From an uncultured Porphyromonadaceae bacterium (lineage in GTDB: Bacteria > Bacteroidota > Bacteroidia > Bacteroidales > Muribaculaceae), in contig CALEUL010000019.1 of NCBI GenBank assembly GCA_937921035.1, forward strand, positions 1-64,000: a DNA stretch of 64,000 nt, read 5' to 3'. The notes under the pieces were generated by a model. That model was not told the DNA's origin, did not search any database, and was given only the letters and a program-made list of their open reading frames with translations. This document shows positions 7,471-15,835 of the stretch, piece after piece; the first letter of the stretch is position 1, and every line of letters begins with the position of its first letter. The position numbers and the translations under genes are program-made.

Positions 7471-9627
7471 ATGAAAACTTATCAGACTAAAGAAATCAAA
7501 AACATCGCCCTGCTCGGTAGCAAGGGCTCCGGTAAAACCACACTCGCAGAAGCTATGCTCTACGAATGTGGTATTATAAAACGTCGCGGCACCGTAGACG
7601 CCAAAAATACCGTCTGTGACTATTTTCCCGTCGAAAAAGAATACGGATACTCCGTTTTCTCAACAGTATTCTATGCAGAATTCCTAAATAAAAAACTGAA
7701 CGTTATCGACTGCCCCGGCGCCGAAGACTTTGTTGGCAGCGCAATCACGGCACTAAACGTTACCGATACAGGCATAATCCTTGTCAACGCCCAGTACGGT
7801 GTTGAAGTTGGCACGCAGAACATCTTCCGCACTTGTTCTTCGCTCGACAAACCCGTTATCTTCGCTATCAACCAGCTCGACGGCGAAAAAGCCGACTACG
7901 ACAACGTGCTCGAGCAGATGAGAGAATCTTTCGGCTCCAAAATCGTTCCCATCCAGTATCCTCTGGCAAGCGGCCCCGGATTCAACTCGATGATCGACGT
8001 GCTTCTGATGAAAAAATACTCCTGGGGCCCCGAAGGCGGCACACCCACAATCGAAGATATTCCCGCCGACCAGATGGACCGCGCCAAGGAACTCCATCGC
8101 GCACTCGTAGAAGCCGCCGCTGAAAACGACGAATCGCTCATGGAAAAATTCTTCGAGGAAGAACATCTTTCCGAAGACGAGCTGCGTCTTGGCATCCGTA
8201 AAGGCCTTATCGACCGCTCCATCTGCCCAGTATTCTGCGTCAGCGCCGAAAAAGACATGGGCGTGCGCCGAATGATGGAATTCCTGGGTAACGTCGTTCC
8301 GTTCGTAGACGATATGCCCGCACCTGTAGACACCGCAGGCAACGAAGTGAAGCCCGATTCCGACGGTCCGCTCAGCCTCTTCGTCTTCAAGACCACTGTT
8401 GAACCGCACATCGGCGAAGTAAGCTATTTCAAGGTTATGTCCGGCACACTGAAAGCCGGTGCCGACGTAGAAAACATTACCCGCGGCGGCAAAGAACGCC
8501 TCGCTCAGATATTCTGCGTATGCGGCCAGATCCGTACAGCGGTAGACGAACTCAAGGCCGGTGATATCGGCGCAGCCGTTAAACTGAAAGACGTCCGCAC
8601 AGGCAACACCCTCGACGAAAAGGGATGCGACATTACTTTCGATTTCATCAAATATCCGGCTCCCAAATATCAGCGTGCAATCCGTCCCGCAACCGAGAGT
8701 GATGCCGAGAAACTCGCCGCCATTCTCACCCGCATGCACGAGGAAGATCCAACATGGATTGTTGAGCAGAGCAAGGAACTCAAGCAGACCATCCTGAAAG
8801 GTCAGGGTGAATTCCATCTCCGCACACTCAAATGGCGTGTGGAAAACAACGACAAACTGCCCATCGTATTCGACGAACCCAAGATTCCCTATCGCGAGAC
8901 TATCACCAAGGCTGCCCGCGCCGACTATCGCCACAAAAAACAGTCTGGCGGTTCAGGTCAGTTCGGCGAAGTACATCTGATTATCGAACCATACACCGAA
9001 GGCATGCCTGCTCCTACAAGCTACAAGTTCGGCAATCAGGAATACGTCATGAAGGTTCGCGACACTCAGGAAATACCTCTGGAATGGGGCGGCAAACTCG
9101 TTGTTTGCGATTGTATTGTGGGTGGTGCTATCGACGCCCGCTTTATCCCCGCTATCGTAAAGGGCCTTATGGACCGCATGGAGCAGGGTCCGCTTACCGG
9201 CAGCTACTCACGCGACGTACGCGTATGTATCTACGACGGCAAGATGCACCCTGTAGACTCCAACGAAATCTCCTTCCGTCTGGCTGGCCGCAACGCTTTC
9301 AGCGAAGCCTTCCGCAACGCCAACCCCAAGGTTCTCGAACCTGTATACGATGTTGAAGTACTCGTTCCTTCCGACGTTATGGGCGACGTTATGAGCGACC
9401 TGCAGGGACGCCGCGGCATCCTTATGGGTATGGAACACGACAACGGCTTCGAGAAAATCTGCGCAAAAGTTCCTCTGAAGGAAATGTCCAACTACTCCAC
9501 CGCCCTCAGCTCCATCACTGGCGGACGTTCGTCCTTCTCCATGAAGTTTGCTTCCTACGAACTTGTTCCCTCCGACGTTCAGGAAAAACTCCTCAAGGAA
9601 TACGCCGAAAAGAACACCGAAGAATAA
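7471..9627 (+). CDS. fusA2: EF-G paralogue (EF-G2 type) lacking the catalytic histidine
   Basis: This 718-residue translational GTPase has the five-domain EF-G layout, but its G domain departs from canonical EF-G. The P-loop is GSKGSGKT (16-23), switch II reads DCPGAEDF (80-87) instead of DTPGHVDF so the GTPase-activating His is Ala84, and G4 is NQLD. Switch I lacks the usual RGITI. Bacteroides thetaiotaomicron EF-G2 is known to support translocation without GTP hydrolysis, to be needed for gut fitness and to be controlled by Cur. This protein has the features expected of that group. Its promoter is not obvious. A strong terminator follows. It is monocistronic and divergent from lon. Confidence 0.9.
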   Translation: MKTYQTKEIKNIALLGSKGSGKTTLAEAMLYECGIIKRRGTVDAKNTVCDYFPVEKEYGYSVFSTVFYAEFLNKKLNVIDCPGAEDFVGSAITALNVTDTGIILVNAQYGVEVGTQNIFRTCSSLDKPVIFAINQLDGEKADYDNVLEQMRESFGSKIVPIQYPLASGPGFNSMIDVLLMKKYSWGPEGGTPTIEDIPADQMDRAKELHRALVEAAAENDESLMEKFFEEEHLSEDELRLGIRKGLIDRSICPVFCVSAEKDMGVRRMMEFLGNVVPFVDDMPAPVDTAGNEVKPDSDGPLSLFVFKTTVEPHIGEVSYFKVMSGTLKAGADVENITRGGKERLAQIFCVCGQIRTAVDELKAGDIGAAVKLKDVRTGNTLDEKGCDITFDFIKYPAPKYQRAIRPATESDAEKLAAILTRMHEEDPTWIVEQSKELKQTILKGQGEFHLRTLKWRVENNDKLPIVFDEPKIPYRETITKAARADYRHKKQSGGSGQFGEVHLIIEPYTEGMPAPTSYKFGNQEYVMKVRDTQEIPLEWGGKLVVCDCIVGGAIDARFIPAIVKGLMDRMEQGPLTGSYSRDVRVCIYDGKMHPVDSNEISFRLAGRNAFSEAFRNANPKVLEPVYDVEVLVPSDVMGDVMSDLQGRRGILMGMEHDNGFEKICAKVPLKEMSNYSTALSSITGGRSSFSMKFASYELVPSDVQEKLLKEYAEKNTEE

Positions 9628-9647
9628 CAAACCACACAAAAATAGCA

Positions 9648-9675
9648 GAGGCTGCGCATTGCGCAGCCTCTTTTT
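9648..9675 (+). terminator. Intrinsic terminator after the EF-G paralogue
   Basis: An 11-bp stem GAGGCTGCGCA / TGCGCAGCCTC is followed by TTTTT. On the other strand the stem can also stop the converging glycosyltransferase gene, although its U-run there is poor. Confidence 0.85.
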
Positions 9676-9707
9676 ATGTCTTTACAAAAAATCCTGTGTA
9701 CCGATAA

Positions 9708-10487
9708 TTATTTTTTATCTTCCGTGGTCTGGGTCTGCTCCTCGATGAGTTTTGAGATTAGAACAGCCTGATAGGCACCCTGCATGTAAGCACGGATCAG
9801 GCCGCGGCGTCCGTCGCGGAAGCCTTGCTTGAACAGGTACGATTTGAGGAAAAACCACACAGGGCGATATATTAGCGCTCCCATACCCCAGCCTTTGGAA
9901 CGGCGACGTTCAAGCTCGCGGTCGGTATAGCGGTTAAGTTTATCGACGCGCTCCTGCATGCTGCCGTCGGCAAGATGGAGAAAATGCACGCCTGCGAGGC
10001 ACGAGGGTATTTTTTCCGTGCGACCGTCAATCTGCACCTGGCTGTGTATTGTCGGGGGCCACGTGGCCTTGTCCTTGCGGAAGAAACGTACGTGATAGTC
10101 GGGCGACGTCTTGCTGAACTTACCCATGAATCTGTTTATCATCGGCACATTCAGTGCCTCGGGACAATCGTCGCGGCGCACGCGGATATAAAGATACTCA
10201 CTCAGTTCGGGCGTTACAATCTCGTCAGCGTCAACGACCAGCACCCAGGGATTGGTCGCAGACTGTATGGCAAAGTTACGCGCCGGCTCCACGATGGTTA
10301 TATCGCCCTTGGGGAATGTTACTATCTTACACCCGTGGGCTCGCGCAATCTCCAAAGTACGGTCGGTGCTTTCCATATCGCACACCACGATTTCGTCGAA
10401 AGGCTTGAGGGCTGTCAGTACTTCATCAAGATATTTTTCGGCATTGTAAGTGTTCACCACTGCCGAAATACGTTCGTTTTTGTCCAT
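9708..10487 (-). CDS. Glycosyltransferase family 2, LPS core type (KdtX/WaaE-like)
   Basis: This 259-residue inverting GT-A enzyme is probably cytoplasmic and membrane-associated, adding a sugar to lipopolysaccharide or lipooligosaccharide core. Seen in the sequence: ISAVVNTYNAEKYL at the N-terminus, CDMESTDRTLEIA for nucleotide-sugar binding, the DxD-type VVDADEIVTPEL, and a C-terminal region rich in aromatics and Arg typical of the WaaE/KdtX group. It lies 32 bp downstream of the DUF695 gene on the same strand, with the lpx genes beyond, which fits an envelope role. Acceptor and donor cannot be read from sequence. Confidence 0.85.
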   Translation of the reverse strand: MDKNERISAVVNTYNAEKYLDEVLTALKPFDEIVVCDMESTDRTLEIARAHGCKIVTFPKGDITIVEPARNFAIQSATNPWVLVVDADEIVTPELSEYLYIRVRRDDCPEALNVPMINRFMGKFSKTSPDYHVRFFRKDKATWPPTIHSQVQIDGRTEKIPSCLAGVHFLHLADGSMQERVDKLNRYTDRELERRRSKGWGMGALIYRPVWFFLKSYLFKQGFRDGRRGLIRAYMQGAYQAVLISKLIEEQTQTTEDKK

Positions 10488-10519
10488 TATAATACGTTGT
10501 GTTTACAGATAAAAGCCGT

Positions 10520-10963
10520 TCAGTCCACCGAGGCACCTTCGGCCACGGAAAGCATTTCATCGTAAGCGGCCCATTCTGGGTCATTCTCGGCATATATCTC
10601 CAACGGCAGAAGCGGCAGCTTCGCGAGAGCCCGGTTGAGATAGGACCCGAAAACATCGGTACTGAAGGTATAGAATACCCAGTCGCGCTGCCCGGCGCCA
10701 GTAAAAATACCGGTCATCAATGCGGTTGTCTTTCCTTTCAGCTCGGCCTGCATTGCATCTGTGGCCTGTTCGAGCAGCCCGGCAGTATCATCGTCAGGGA
10801 AACCGAACTCACCTGCGCTTTTGTATTTCATGGACACCTCCACACGGATACAGTTCTTGGGTTTAGCGCGGTAGGCATCTACGTCGAGACGGCCTGTAAC
10901 GATAATTGTCTTTCCCTGTTCGTTTACTGCAGGAACTGTAAACCAGTTGTTTTTGCTTGCCAT
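10520..10963 (-). CDS. DUF695-like protein
   Basis: This is a 147-residue soluble protein with no signal peptide or membrane segment. Its layout (an N-terminal strand region, a segment GLLEQATDAMQAEL, then LMTGIFTGAGQRDWVFYTF) is like DUF695 proteins, whose function is unknown; the GxRDWxFY signature is the best guide. The assignment is from memory of the family pattern. It lies 44 bp after the RNase P RNA and 32 bp before the glycosyltransferase, all on the minus strand, and is probably co-transcribed with the latter. Confidence 0.65.
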   Translation of the reverse strand: MASKNNWFTVPAVNEQGKTIIVTGRLDVDAYRAKPKNCIRVEVSMKYKSAGEFGFPDDDTAGLLEQATDAMQAELKGKTTALMTGIFTGAGQRDWVFYTFSTDVFGSYLNRALAKLPLLPLEIYAENDPEWAAYDEMLSVAEGASVD

Positions 10964-11007
10964 GATAGAATGTCGATGTGCCGGCGGATGCGGCGGATTA
11001 TAAAAGA

Positions 11008-11369
11008 AAGCATGGTCGGAGTATAAGCCGGGTTATGTAGCGCGGTCACTTTCCCGAAGGAGTTAACCGGCGCCGTCCGTCATTTATCTGACGCAGCCTA
11101 CCCCCCGGCAATGGACGAGCAGCCCTTGAATGCCGGTATACTTGGCTTTGCAACCCATAAGGCATGCGGCGCGCCGTGTTGCCACGGTGCCCGGTGAGCT
11201 CTTACCTCACCTTTTCACCCTTACCTCCGCACAAGGCGGAGGCGGTTATTTTCTGTCACACTACTCTACCGTTACCGATAGCTTCCCGTTAGGAAATATG
11301 GTGCTCTGTGTTGCCCGGACTTTCCTCCCGTCCCGAAAGACGAGCGACGGACCCTCCGGCCATGCTTGT
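11008..11369 (-). ncRNA. rnpB: RNase P RNA (bacterial type A)
   Basis: On the minus strand the sequence contains the universally conserved blocks in order: GAGGAAAGTCCGGGC near the 5' end, ACAGAAAATAACCGCC, GGTAAGGGTGAAAAGGTG, and the 3' block GATAAATGACGG followed by ACCCGGCTTATA. The ends pair as helix P1 (AAGCATGG near 11362-11369 with CCATGCTT near 11009-11016). A U-rich tail CUUUCUUUUAU follows P1 and can act as terminator. The RNA is the catalytic subunit that trims tRNA 5' ends. Its 5' end lies only about 7 nt after the lpxA stop codon, so the promoter must lie within lpxA or the RNA is processed from the lpx transcript. Confidence 0.97.
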
Positions 11370-11376
11370 ATATGTT

Positions 11377-12159
11377 TCAGACGCCTTTGTAGCAACGCAC
11401 CAGACCTCGCTCGGCGTGGCGTACAAAGTCTACTATAATATCGCGCTCGGGCGTCGGCGGGAATGTCTGTTCTACGTATTCGGCGGCATCGGTGATGGTG
11501 CGTCCGCTGTTGTAGATAACGCGGTAGATTCCGGCTATTTCGTCGATAGTCTGTGCCGAGAATCCGCGACGGCGAAGTCCCACTACATTTATTCCGGTAT
11601 ACGTAAGCGGTTCGCGACCGACCATAGAATACGGCGGAACATCTTTGTTCACCAAAGCGCCGCCCTGCATCATCACATGGGTGCCGATATGGCAGAACTG
11701 ATGTATTAGGCTGCCGCCTCCGATTATCGCGAAATCGTCGATCTGCACTTCGCCGGCAATCTGGCTGGCGTTGCTCACTATCACGTTATCGCCCACAACG
11801 CAGTCGTGCGCGATGTGGCTGTAAGCCATAATGAGACAACCGCTGCCTACAACGGTCTTACCCTTGGCTGCAGTGCCTCGGTTGATGGTAACGCACTCGC
11901 GCAGCACGGTGTTGTCGCCGATAACCGCTACAGTGTCCTCGCCTCGGAACTTAAGGTCCTGAGGAATGGCGGAAATCACGGCTCCGGGGAAAATAGTAAC
12001 ATTTTTGCCGATACGTGCGCCGGAAAGAATGGTTACATTGCTTCCTATGCGGCATCCCTCGCCTATCTCAACGTTGGCGTCGATGGTGGTGAAAGGACCA
12101 ATCTGCACGTCTGCGGCAATTTTAGCCGACGGATTTATTGATACAAATGGCTGTGCCAT
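11377..12159 (-). CDS. lpxA: UDP-N-acetylglucosamine O-acyltransferase
   Basis: This is the first step of lipid A synthesis, transfer of a 3-hydroxyacyl chain from ACP to UDP-GlcNAc in the cytoplasm. The 260-residue protein is built of left-handed beta-helix hexapeptide repeats (for example IGPFTTIDANVEIGEGCRIG) with the catalytic His region AYSHIAHDC and the C-terminal helical domain beginning REPLTYTGINVVGLRRRGF. Length matches the family. It follows lpxC/fabZ by 3 bp and is the last protein gene of the lpxD-lpxC/fabZ-lpxA operon; rnpB begins right behind it. Confidence 0.97.
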   Translation of the reverse strand: MAQPFVSINPSAKIAADVQIGPFTTIDANVEIGEGCRIGSNVTILSGARIGKNVTIFPGAVISAIPQDLKFRGEDTVAVIGDNTVLRECVTINRGTAAKGKTVVGSGCLIMAYSHIAHDCVVGDNVIVSNASQIAGEVQIDDFAIIGGGSLIHQFCHIGTHVMMQGGALVNKDVPPYSMVGREPLTYTGINVVGLRRRGFSAQTIDEIAGIYRVIYNSGRTITDAAEYVEQTFPPTPERDIIVDFVRHAERGLVRCYKGV

Positions 12160-12162
12160 ATC

Positions 12163-13545
12163 TTATTTGTTCTTTACGATTTGAGCCATGAACTCACATT
12201 CACACACCACTTTCTCGCCAACGAAAGCGCGGCCTTTCATAACGGCCATGCCGCGGCGCATAGGAGTGATAAAGGATACATGGAATATTAATGTGTCGCC
12301 GGGCACCACTTTCTGACGGAACTTCACGTTGTCTATCTTCATGAAGTATGTGCTGTAACGCTCGGGGTCCGGAACCGTGCTGAGCACAAGCAGACCGCCG
12401 GTCTGTGCCATAGCCTCTACCAGCAGAACACCGGGCATAACGGGTTCCTGTGGGAAGTGGCCAAGGAAGAAAGGCTCGTTGGTGGTAACGTTCTTCACGC
12501 CCACGATGTAGTTGTCCGACTTGTCTATGATCTTGTCCACAAGCAGCATGGGATAGCGGTGGGGCAAGTGTGCGCGGATATCGTTGTTGTCCATCAGCGG
12601 AGCCACATTAGGATTGTAGTACGGTGGCTGCACATCCTGACGCTTGATATCGGCGCGAAGAGCCTTTGTGAGCTTGCTGTTGATGGTGTGGCCCGGTTTT
12701 GTTGCTATAACACGACCCTTGAGGGGACGGCCAATCAGGGCGATATCGCCGATAAGATCCATCAGCTTGTGGCGCGCAGGCTCGTTGGGAGCATGCAGGG
12801 GAATGGTGTTGAGGAAGCCGAGGTCGCCGGCATCGTGATGCGGAACACCCATCAGGTCGGCCAGCTTGTCAAGTTCCTCCTGAGTCTTGGCATTCTCGTA
12901 AATCACAATAGCGTTCTCAAGGTCGCCACCGCGGATAAGGCCGGCGTGGAGAAGATTCTCAATGTCGCGGACAAACACGAATGTGCGGGCCCATGCCACT
13001 TCGTTCTCGAAATCGGTTATGTGGTCCAGTGTGGCATACTGGTTGGCGAGGACAGCGGAGTCGAAGTTAACCTTGACGTCAACGCTGAATTCATCGTCGG
13101 GCAGAAGCATGAGCTTGGAACCTGTCTCGGGATCTATAACCTCAACCTTATGTTTAACATAGTAGAAATCCTTGTCGGAATTCTGTTCCTCGATACCTAC
13201 GGATTTGATGCCCTCGAAGAACGGTTTAGCGCTGCCGTCGAGTATGGGAATCTCAGGACCGTCGACGCGGATAAGGCAGTTGTCGATGCCGGAGGCATAC
13301 AGAGCGGCCATAGCGTGCTCGATGGTGCTGACAGTAACGTCGCCCTTGCCGATTACAGTGCCGCGCTGGGTACCCACGATGTTCTCGGCCACTGCGTCGA
13401 TAACAGGCTCGCCTTCAACGTCGGTTCGCTGAATCTTGTAGCCGTGTCCGTCCGGTGCCGGACAGAATGTCGCTGAGATGCGTGCACCGGTATGCAGGCC
13501 TTTGCCTTCGAGGGTGAATTCGCCCTTCAGTGTTGTCTGCTTCAT
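12163..13545 (-). CDS. lpxC/fabZ: Bifunctional LpxC deacetylase / FabZ dehydratase fusion
   Basis: This is a 460-residue fusion of UDP-3-O-acyl-GlcNAc deacetylase (residues about 1-310, zinc site with STIEHAMAAL and the distal HKLMDLIGDIALIG) and 3-hydroxyacyl-ACP dehydratase (about 315-460, HRYPMLLVDKI and FFLGHFPQEPVMPGVLLVEAMAQ-type active site). LpxC commits to lipid A; FabZ serves fatty-acid elongation and shares the 3-hydroxyacyl-ACP pool, so the fusion links both fluxes. The fusion is characteristic of Bacteroidetes. It is preceded by lpxD and followed by lpxA. Confidence 0.97.
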   Translation of the reverse strand: MKQTTLKGEFTLEGKGLHTGARISATFCPAPDGHGYKIQRTDVEGEPVIDAVAENIVGTQRGTVIGKGDVTVSTIEHAMAALYASGIDNCLIRVDGPEIPILDGSAKPFFEGIKSVGIEEQNSDKDFYYVKHKVEVIDPETGSKLMLLPDDEFSVDVKVNFDSAVLANQYATLDHITDFENEVAWARTFVFVRDIENLLHAGLIRGGDLENAIVIYENAKTQEELDKLADLMGVPHHDAGDLGFLNTIPLHAPNEPARHKLMDLIGDIALIGRPLKGRVIATKPGHTINSKLTKALRADIKRQDVQPPYYNPNVAPLMDNNDIRAHLPHRYPMLLVDKIIDKSDNYIVGVKNVTTNEPFFLGHFPQEPVMPGVLLVEAMAQTGGLLVLSTVPDPERYSTYFMKIDNVKFRQKVVPGDTLIFHVSFITPMRRGMAVMKGRAFVGEKVVCECEFMAQIVKNK

Positions 13546-13569
13546 TGCTCAGAAGTGTGATTTATATCG

Positions 13570-14604
13570 TTATTGTTTGTTTTTCTTTTGTTCTTTTTCG
13601 AGAGCGTCTACTGTCCGCAAAACCTGCGGCAGACGCTTTACAGCCGCCGACTGGCGCATAAAATCCATCGCCGGCACGGCAGGAGTACCGAGATAGCTTC
13701 CCGCATTCTTGATACTCGAAGGAACGCCGGCTTGCGCGCCAATCTGCACGCCGTCGGCAATGCTGATATGCCCGGCAAGGCCCACCTGGCCACCGAACAT
13801 GCAGTTTGCACCCACGTGTGTAGAGCCGGCAATGCCTACCTGCGATGCCATTACAGTATCATGCCCAACGGTAACGTTGTGGGCAATCTGGATAAGGTTA
13901 TCCAGCTTAACACCGTGCGAGATAAGCGTAAAGCCCATAGTGGAACGGTCGATGGTGGTGTTCGCGCCAATCTCTACGTCATCCTCGAGCACAACTATGC
14001 CAATCTGCTCTATTTTGTGGTACACGCCGTCCTTGTCGGGAGCGAAACCGAAACCGTCGGAACCGATAACGGCACCGGCATGAATCACACAACGGCGGCC
14101 AATGCGGCAGCCGTAGTATATTTTGGCACCCGGATAAACAACGGTATCGTCGCCAATCTCGACACCGTCGCCGATATAAGCCTGCGGATAAATTTTGACG
14201 TTCCTGCCAATGCGGGCACCGTCGGCGATATAAGCGAAAGCGCCTACATAGCAGCCCTCGCCTATAGTGGCGCTGGCAGCGATATGGCAGCCTTCCTCGA
14301 TACCCGTGTGTCTGGGCTTGATGTACTGCCCTACCAGCGACAGGAGTTCGGCCAGCGCACCGTAGGGATCGTCTACCTTGACAAGCGTTGCGGCAACGGG
14401 ATGCTCGGGTTCAAAATCGCGGCGCACCAATACAATGCTTGCCGCCGTATTATATATATAGTGTGTATATTTGGGATTTGCCAGGAAGGTGATGGTGCCT
14501 GCGGTAGCATCCTCTATCTTTGCAAAGGAACTGACGGTTACATCACCGCGACCTATTATCTCGCCTCCCAAATGACTGGCTATTAGTTCTGCTGTAAACT
14601 CCAT
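13570..14604 (-). CDS. lpxD: UDP-3-O-acylglucosamine N-acyltransferase
   Basis: LpxD adds the second 3-hydroxyacyl chain in lipid A synthesis. The protein has an N-terminal uridine-binding domain followed by a long hexapeptide beta-helix containing the catalytic region IQIAHNVTVGHDTVM, and a C-terminal helix. The open frame could begin at 14664, but family members start at the equivalent of MEFTAELIASHLGG. A promoter-like element at 14633-14640 predicts transcription from about 14627, so ATG 14604 (344 residues) is preferred. It is the first gene of the lpx operon. Confidence 0.95.
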   Translation of the reverse strand: MEFTAELIASHLGGEIIGRGDVTVSSFAKIEDATAGTITFLANPKYTHYIYNTAASIVLVRRDFEPEHPVAATLVKVDDPYGALAELLSLVGQYIKPRHTGIEEGCHIAASATIGEGCYVGAFAYIADGARIGRNVKIYPQAYIGDGVEIGDDTVVYPGAKIYYGCRIGRRCVIHAGAVIGSDGFGFAPDKDGVYHKIEQIGIVVLEDDVEIGANTTIDRSTMGFTLISHGVKLDNLIQIAHNVTVGHDTVMASQVGIAGSTHVGANCMFGGQVGLAGHISIADGVQIGAQAGVPSSIKNAGSYLGTPAVPAMDFMRQSAAVKRLPQVLRTVDALEKEQKKNKQ

Positions 14605-14632
14605 AGTATAGTTGATGAGCTCTTTCAAGCTG

Positions 14633-14664
14633 CAAATTTCGTTAAATTTTTCCATATATGCCAA
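14633..14664 (-). promoter_or_regulatory. Probable lpx operon promoter
   Basis: On the minus strand, TTG (14664-14662) lies 21 bp before GAAATTTG (14640-14633), one mismatch from TAnnTTTG. The predicted start is near 14627, which supports ATG 14604 for lpxD. Confidence 0.45.
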
Positions 14665-14884
14665 CTCTGCCCTATTAAAATGTGCTTAAAAAGGCCTCCG
14701 GCAGTTCAAAAACAGGTAAAAACATCTAAAAAGGACATAATCTTCCGCTTTTTCGCCACACGCCGCAACATACGACCGCCGTTATAACACACAATGTCTT
14801 TTATCAATTTGTAAACTTAAAAAAGATTTTTTGCCCGTGATTTGGTCTAAAAATGGCCATTTTTACGAATATTTAATAGATAAT

Positions 14885-14915
14885 TTTGCCATTACAGACA
14901 AAATTTGTAATTTTG
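14885..14915 (+). promoter_or_regulatory. Promoter of the Crp/Fnr-family regulator
   Basis: TTTG (14885-14888), 19 bp, then TAATTTTG (14908-14915): a full match to the Bacteroidetes consensus. Transcription would start near 14921 and give a leader of about 38 nt. Confidence 0.8.
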
Positions 14916-14958
14916 CTGCTATATAACACTGTCGTACGGCAGATATCTACGATTGCAA

Positions 14959-15657
14959 ATGATAAAGTCCACACTGGAGAAAGTAATAAACGAGGATATG
15001 GCCGAGATTTGGTCGATTCTCAAACCCGACGAAAAAAGAGTAGTGGCCGACAACCTTCAGATTCATTCTTTCAAAAAGAACCAGCTTATCTATGCCGAAG
15101 GCGAGGAACCGGAATTCCTCTGGTGTCTCCTTAAAGGCAAAGTAAAAAAAACTAAGGAAGGCGTTGGTGGCCGAGTGCAGATTCTTCGTCTTATGCGCCC
15201 CGTACAGTATTTCGGCTACCGAGCATATTTCGCCAATGAAAAATATGTATCCAGTGCGCTGGCTTTCGAACCTTCCACTGTTGGCTCCATTCCGCTGGAA
15301 CTCGTTACCAAACTGATTCGTCAGAACTCCGATCTGGCAATGTTTTTTATCCACGAGCTGGCAAGCAACCTCGGCGGTTCGGACACACGCATTGTCAACC
15401 TTACACAGAAACATATACGCGGCCGCCTGGCAGAAGCCCTGATAGTACTGCTGGACAATTACGGTTACGAAGACGATAACTCCACACTGAAAATATATAT
15501 GTCGCGCGAGGATCTCGCCAACCTCTCCAACATGACTACCTCCAACGCAATCCGCACCCTTTCGTCTTTCGTTACAGAGAAACTGCTCATTGTGGACGGT
15601 CGGCGCATCAAAATCATAAACGAAGCCCAGCTACGCAAAATCAGTAAATTCGGATAA
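14959..15657 (+). CDS. Crp/Fnr-family transcriptional regulator
   Basis: This is a 232-residue regulator with an N-terminal cyclic-nucleotide-binding-like beta-roll (about 25-125, with LIYAEGEEPEFLWCLLKGKV), a dimerisation helix, and a C-terminal winged helix-turn-helix (SREDLANLSNMTTSNAIRTL, about 180-200). It has only one cysteine, so it is not an FNR iron-sulfur sensor. The ligand is unknown. A TTG start two codons earlier is possible, but ATG 14959 is normal. It has its own promoter and terminator and may be autoregulated through the palindrome at 14849-14864. It is not obviously Cur. Confidence 0.88.
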   Translation: MIKSTLEKVINEDMAEIWSILKPDEKRVVADNLQIHSFKKNQLIYAEGEEPEFLWCLLKGKVKKTKEGVGGRVQILRLMRPVQYFGYRAYFANEKYVSSALAFEPSTVGSIPLELVTKLIRQNSDLAMFFIHELASNLGGSDTRIVNLTQKHIRGRLAEALIVLLDNYGYEDDNSTLKIYMSREDLANLSNMTTSNAIRTLSSFVTEKLLIVDGRRIKIINEAQLRKISKFG

Positions 15658-15680
15658 ACACTTCACAACACATAACACGA

Positions 15681-15703
15681 AAGCCACCCGCGGGTGGCTT
15701 TTT
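15681..15703 (+). terminator. Intrinsic terminator, palindromic, usable from both sides
   Basis: AAGCCACCCG/CGGGTGGCTT is a 20-bp palindrome followed by a T-run on the plus strand, ending the Crp/Fnr gene. In the minus direction it lies at the 3' end of the predicted small RNA and has a shorter U-run. Confidence 0.85.
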
Positions 15704-15822
15704 GAGTATATTATAATGCGATAGTCTCCTGACTTACAGAGACCTGTGTTGTTAAAACAAAAAAAATTATCCGTCATCCCGACGAATAATCTTTTCACCT
15801 TAAATCTAATACCATGAAAAAC
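15681..15822 (-). ncRNA. Predicted small RNA, about 140 nt
   Basis: A -7 box TAACTTTG on the minus strand (15835-15828) begins a stretch with no coding potential that ends at the palindromic terminator 15700-15681. The RNA would start near 15822 and contain the AU-rich phrase CATGGTATTAGATTTAAGGT, a 9-bp hairpin with a 5-base loop (15789-15781 with 15775-15767), and a second hairpin GTCTC/GAGAC (15743-15739 with 15728-15724). I have an impression that the same 5' phrase recurs in other Bacteroidales intergenic regions, which would point to a conserved RNA family, but this is unverified. No -33 TTTG is seen. Confidence 0.6.
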
Positions 15823-15835
15823 TGATGCAAAGTTA

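Larger units (their letters stand above)
14605..14958. other. Divergent intergenic region lpxD / Crp-Fnr regulator
   Basis: This gap of about 350 bp carries the lpxD promoter at one end and the regulator promoter at the other. A perfect 16-bp palindrome AAAAATGGCCATTTTT lies at 14849-14864, 20 bp before the regulator's -33 box, and may be a protein-binding site. No small gene is visible. Confidence 0.5.

Noticed and set aside
7753..8934. Minus-strand open frame opposite the EF-G paralogue
   Set aside because: Antisense artefact with biased composition and no motifs.
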